Source: Lanius collurio
Taxonomy: Eukaryota > Chordata > Aves > Passeriformes > Laniidae
Assembly: GCA_020086605.1 (NCBI GenBank)
Contig: JACBWW010000017.1
Coordinates: 15,533,257-15,597,256 of the forward strand
Direction of reading: 5' to 3'
Length of the DNA: 64,000 nt
A model generated the notes under the pieces. The model did not search any database and was not told the DNA's origin. It saw only the letters and a list, made by a program, of their open reading frames with translations. Of this stretch, positions 51,301 to 64,000 are shown piece by piece. Positions within the stretch are counted from its first letter, which is position 1, and each line of letters opens with the position of its first letter. The position numbers and the translations under genes were made by a program.

Positions 51301-53004
51301 TAAAGTGACTTTTTGCTGCTCAAAACTAGGGAGATCTTATCAGGAAAGACTAGCTCTTTTTTTTTTTTTATGTTGAGATAAAAGAATAGCACTTTGATTA
51401 CAATGCTGGGAAGCAGCATTGCTTGAGTTACTCACAATAGAATGCACTGCCAATGGGTCTTGAAAGCCTGGCTCTCTCTGTGGCCAGTCCTTCAGGATTC
51501 CTCCAAGGGTTGTCCTGTACAGACACCTCGTTACATTCTGGTATATCTGCAAGAATGAGTATGAAGAAAGCCTGGTTTTGCTGTTCAAATTACACTTGGA
51601 TTTTGAGCCTGTTAGGGAATCAGACACTTCCCTTTCCTGGTGTTTCCACCCATATTTCTCATGTGTTCATTTACCTGGCCATACTCCCACTTTGACTTGC
51701 TCACCTAGTTAAGCTTGCTCACTCTTCTAGAATCTGGAAGCTCTTGTTAGCACTGCAGAAATAAGGTTGTGTTTAGCAGTTTGTAGTATTGTCCCCACAA
51801 AAACACAGAAGAAGAACGTGAGCACTGGAAATCTCAGGCTTTGCAGTAGAAGCTGTAAAGGTCTTGGTTACAGCAGCTCCATGGTAACAGGTGAGCAGAT
51901 AGGAGCTTCCTTTGCCCATACTTCAAATCAAACAGGTATGAACTAGCTGGCTACATGATGCAGGGCATCTGTGACATTACCAGGGTGAGGTTGTACTGAC
52001 TTGTTTTAGAAGCTCCCTTAAAAATATAGATTTAAAAATAAATTACTGGGGTTTCTTTTATGCATTTTAAATTGTTTCCGAGATTTTAAGGCACTTCAGG
52101 TACAAGAACAACTTACAATTTTTTCTTCACTTGTGTTTATGTCCATTCAGCCCTTTTAAGAATCCTAAGGGTGTGTGCATTTTCATGTTGGAAATTTTAT
52201 CAAACTGAACACTTCTGTGCTAGTAAAGAGAAAAGAAACTGTGAATAGGTGGGAAATTCACCTCAACATCTTTCAACTGCATTTTGTGCTTGCTTTATGC
52301 ATGATTACTCTGCTTCCTGTTCTCTTTTTCCACTGCTATGCCAATAAGGTTGATAATGAAAACACACCAAGGATCCAAATCTTGCCAAGGTAAATCCTGA
52401 CTGATATGAATGGGAACTGGATTTTGCAGTGCCATTTATCAAGGGGTTTCTGAGGCCAGTGATGAAGTGAGAAGTGCTTCATTGCTCGCAGTCAAACCAC
52501 CACCACTAGAAATGGTGTTGTGTGAGAGGAGCACATTTTATGCCTGCTGGGTTTCCATCTCTATTGTGACAAGAGCAGCGGTGGCTAATGGCCTCTGGTG
52601 TGCTGTAGCCTTGGGGTGATGTGGTGGCATGTGCCTCCTCCTGAAGCCCAGCCTTTGCCCACACTGATGACCAGCTGTCAGCTGCTCCCATGTTAAAGCT
52701 TCCTGAGAGCAATTCACCAACTGGCAGTCATATGAGGACATGCTCATTTCCAGAGCAACCTGCTCCCCCATCAGTTTCTGCCTAGACATTTATCGGGTCA
52801 GAAAATTCCCTTTTCAAGCTGGATCTCTGTTTTCCCTTTTAATGCAATTACATGTGCTTCAATGCAGGGAACTTCACTAGTTGCTGGCAAGGTTTTCCTG
52901 AAAGCAATTGTGTCTCTGTTTAAGTCATATATGAGCATGACACAACTTTTCATCCTGAATAAAGTTGTGAATTGCATTACATAACCCCTTAAAAGAAAAA
53001 GAAA

Positions 53005-53215
53005 AAAGCAACAGCTAAAGCAGCACTTATATTTATGAGCAGTTTTTCATGGTATTATCTCCACTTAGGCTGTAATGCTCCTCTGATACAGATGCTTAAT
53101 CTGCTCTTTATTTTCAAGAAAGCCATGCGAATGCCGTCCAATAATTCTCATTTCAAATCTACCAGCACGCTCTCCAGCCCTTTGACTAATCACTGCAATG
53201 AATTTTTTTTTTCCG
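53005..53215. promoter_or_regulatory. Possible conserved non-coding element beside a poly(T) tract
   Basis: Unique sequence of even composition, including CATGCGAATGCCGTCC and CTTTGACTAATCACTGC, contrasts with the simple-repeat tract that begins about 50 bp downstream. The frame that opens at 53035 runs into the T-run and is not supported as a gene. Confidence 0.18.
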
Positions 53216-53253
53216 AAATCTTTTCTTTCAGTGGTTACACAGAATTAGCTGAG

Positions 53254-53265
53254 GTTTTTTTTGGT

Positions 53266-53308
<43 letters not shown>

Positions 53309-53339
53309 CCTTTGGTTTGGTTTGGTTTGGTTTGGTTGG
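53254..53339. repeat. T42 homopolymer and (TTTGG)n microsatellite
   Basis: After a T8 run and GGTG, 42 consecutive T residues (53267-53308) are followed by CC and five TTTGG units ending at 53339. On the minus strand this reads as CCAAA units and then a long A-run. I see no retroposed gene or LINE body adjoining it on either side. The true length is uncertain, since such tracts are often miscalled. Confidence 0.9.

Positions 53340-64000
<10,661 letters not shown>

Larger units (their letters stand above)
42064..53253. other. Unique AT-rich DNA, no gene recognised
   Basis: No gene or interspersed repeat was recognised in this 11-kb stretch. Around 43440-43530 is very AT-rich with repeated ATATTT motifs. 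Three segments that might be conserved non-coding elements and one perfect hairpin are listed separately. Confidence 0.6.

Overview
The window looks like non-coding vertebrate nuclear DNA, most likely from a bird and quite possibly a songbird. It is AT-rich, sparse in CpG and has few repeats. The only interspersed repeats I recognise are CR1-type LINEs with the typical avian 3' end, and solo LTRs of an ERVK-like (class II) endogenous retrovirus family. I found no multi-exon gene, no intact coding region and no bacterial-type features. The stretch is probably intergenic or lies inside a large intron. Nearly all open frames longer than 60 codons look like chance frames, or run across repeats.

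Layout: 1-9.2 kb is unique AT-rich DNA with one weak exon candidate (700-852), a 33-bp tandem duplication and an A-run. At 9.2-9.7 kb there is a 5'-truncated CR1 on the minus strand. At 18.2-20.5 kb a second minus-strand CR1 holds a remnant of the ORF2 endonuclease fused to the CR1 3' end, with the reverse transcriptase region missing. Its 3' part is split by a 501-bp retroviral insertion. A second solo LTR lies at 29.9-30.4 kb (plus strand) and a third at 41.6-42.1 kb (minus strand). The rest is unique sequence with microsatellites (28.1 kb, 38.5 kb, 53.3 kb), a perfect 10-bp-arm hairpin (45.9 kb), small tandem duplications and a few stretches that may be conserved non-coding elements.

The most interesting structure is the insertion at 18360-18860. 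Read on the minus strand it is one complete LTR, then the dinucleotide AA, then a primer binding site for tRNA-Lys(1,2), and then 36 further bases that are the reverse complement of tRNA-Lys(CTT) positions 58 back to 23. The unit is flanked by a 6-bp target site duplication (CCTGAC), and the CR1 resumes cleanly on the other side. Normal reverse transcription stops copying the tRNA primer at methylated A58, giving only the 18-base PBS. This insertion looks like a plus-strand strong-stop product that read through A58 into the anticodon and D arms and was then integrated. The three LTR copies agree on the element's ends (TG at the 5' end, an unusual CCAGA at the 3' end) and on 6-bp duplications, which supports the reading.

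Limits: family assignments rest on recognised motifs and on comparison among copies in this window, not on database searches. The tRNA comparison uses the well-known vertebrate tRNA-Lys(CTT) sequence.
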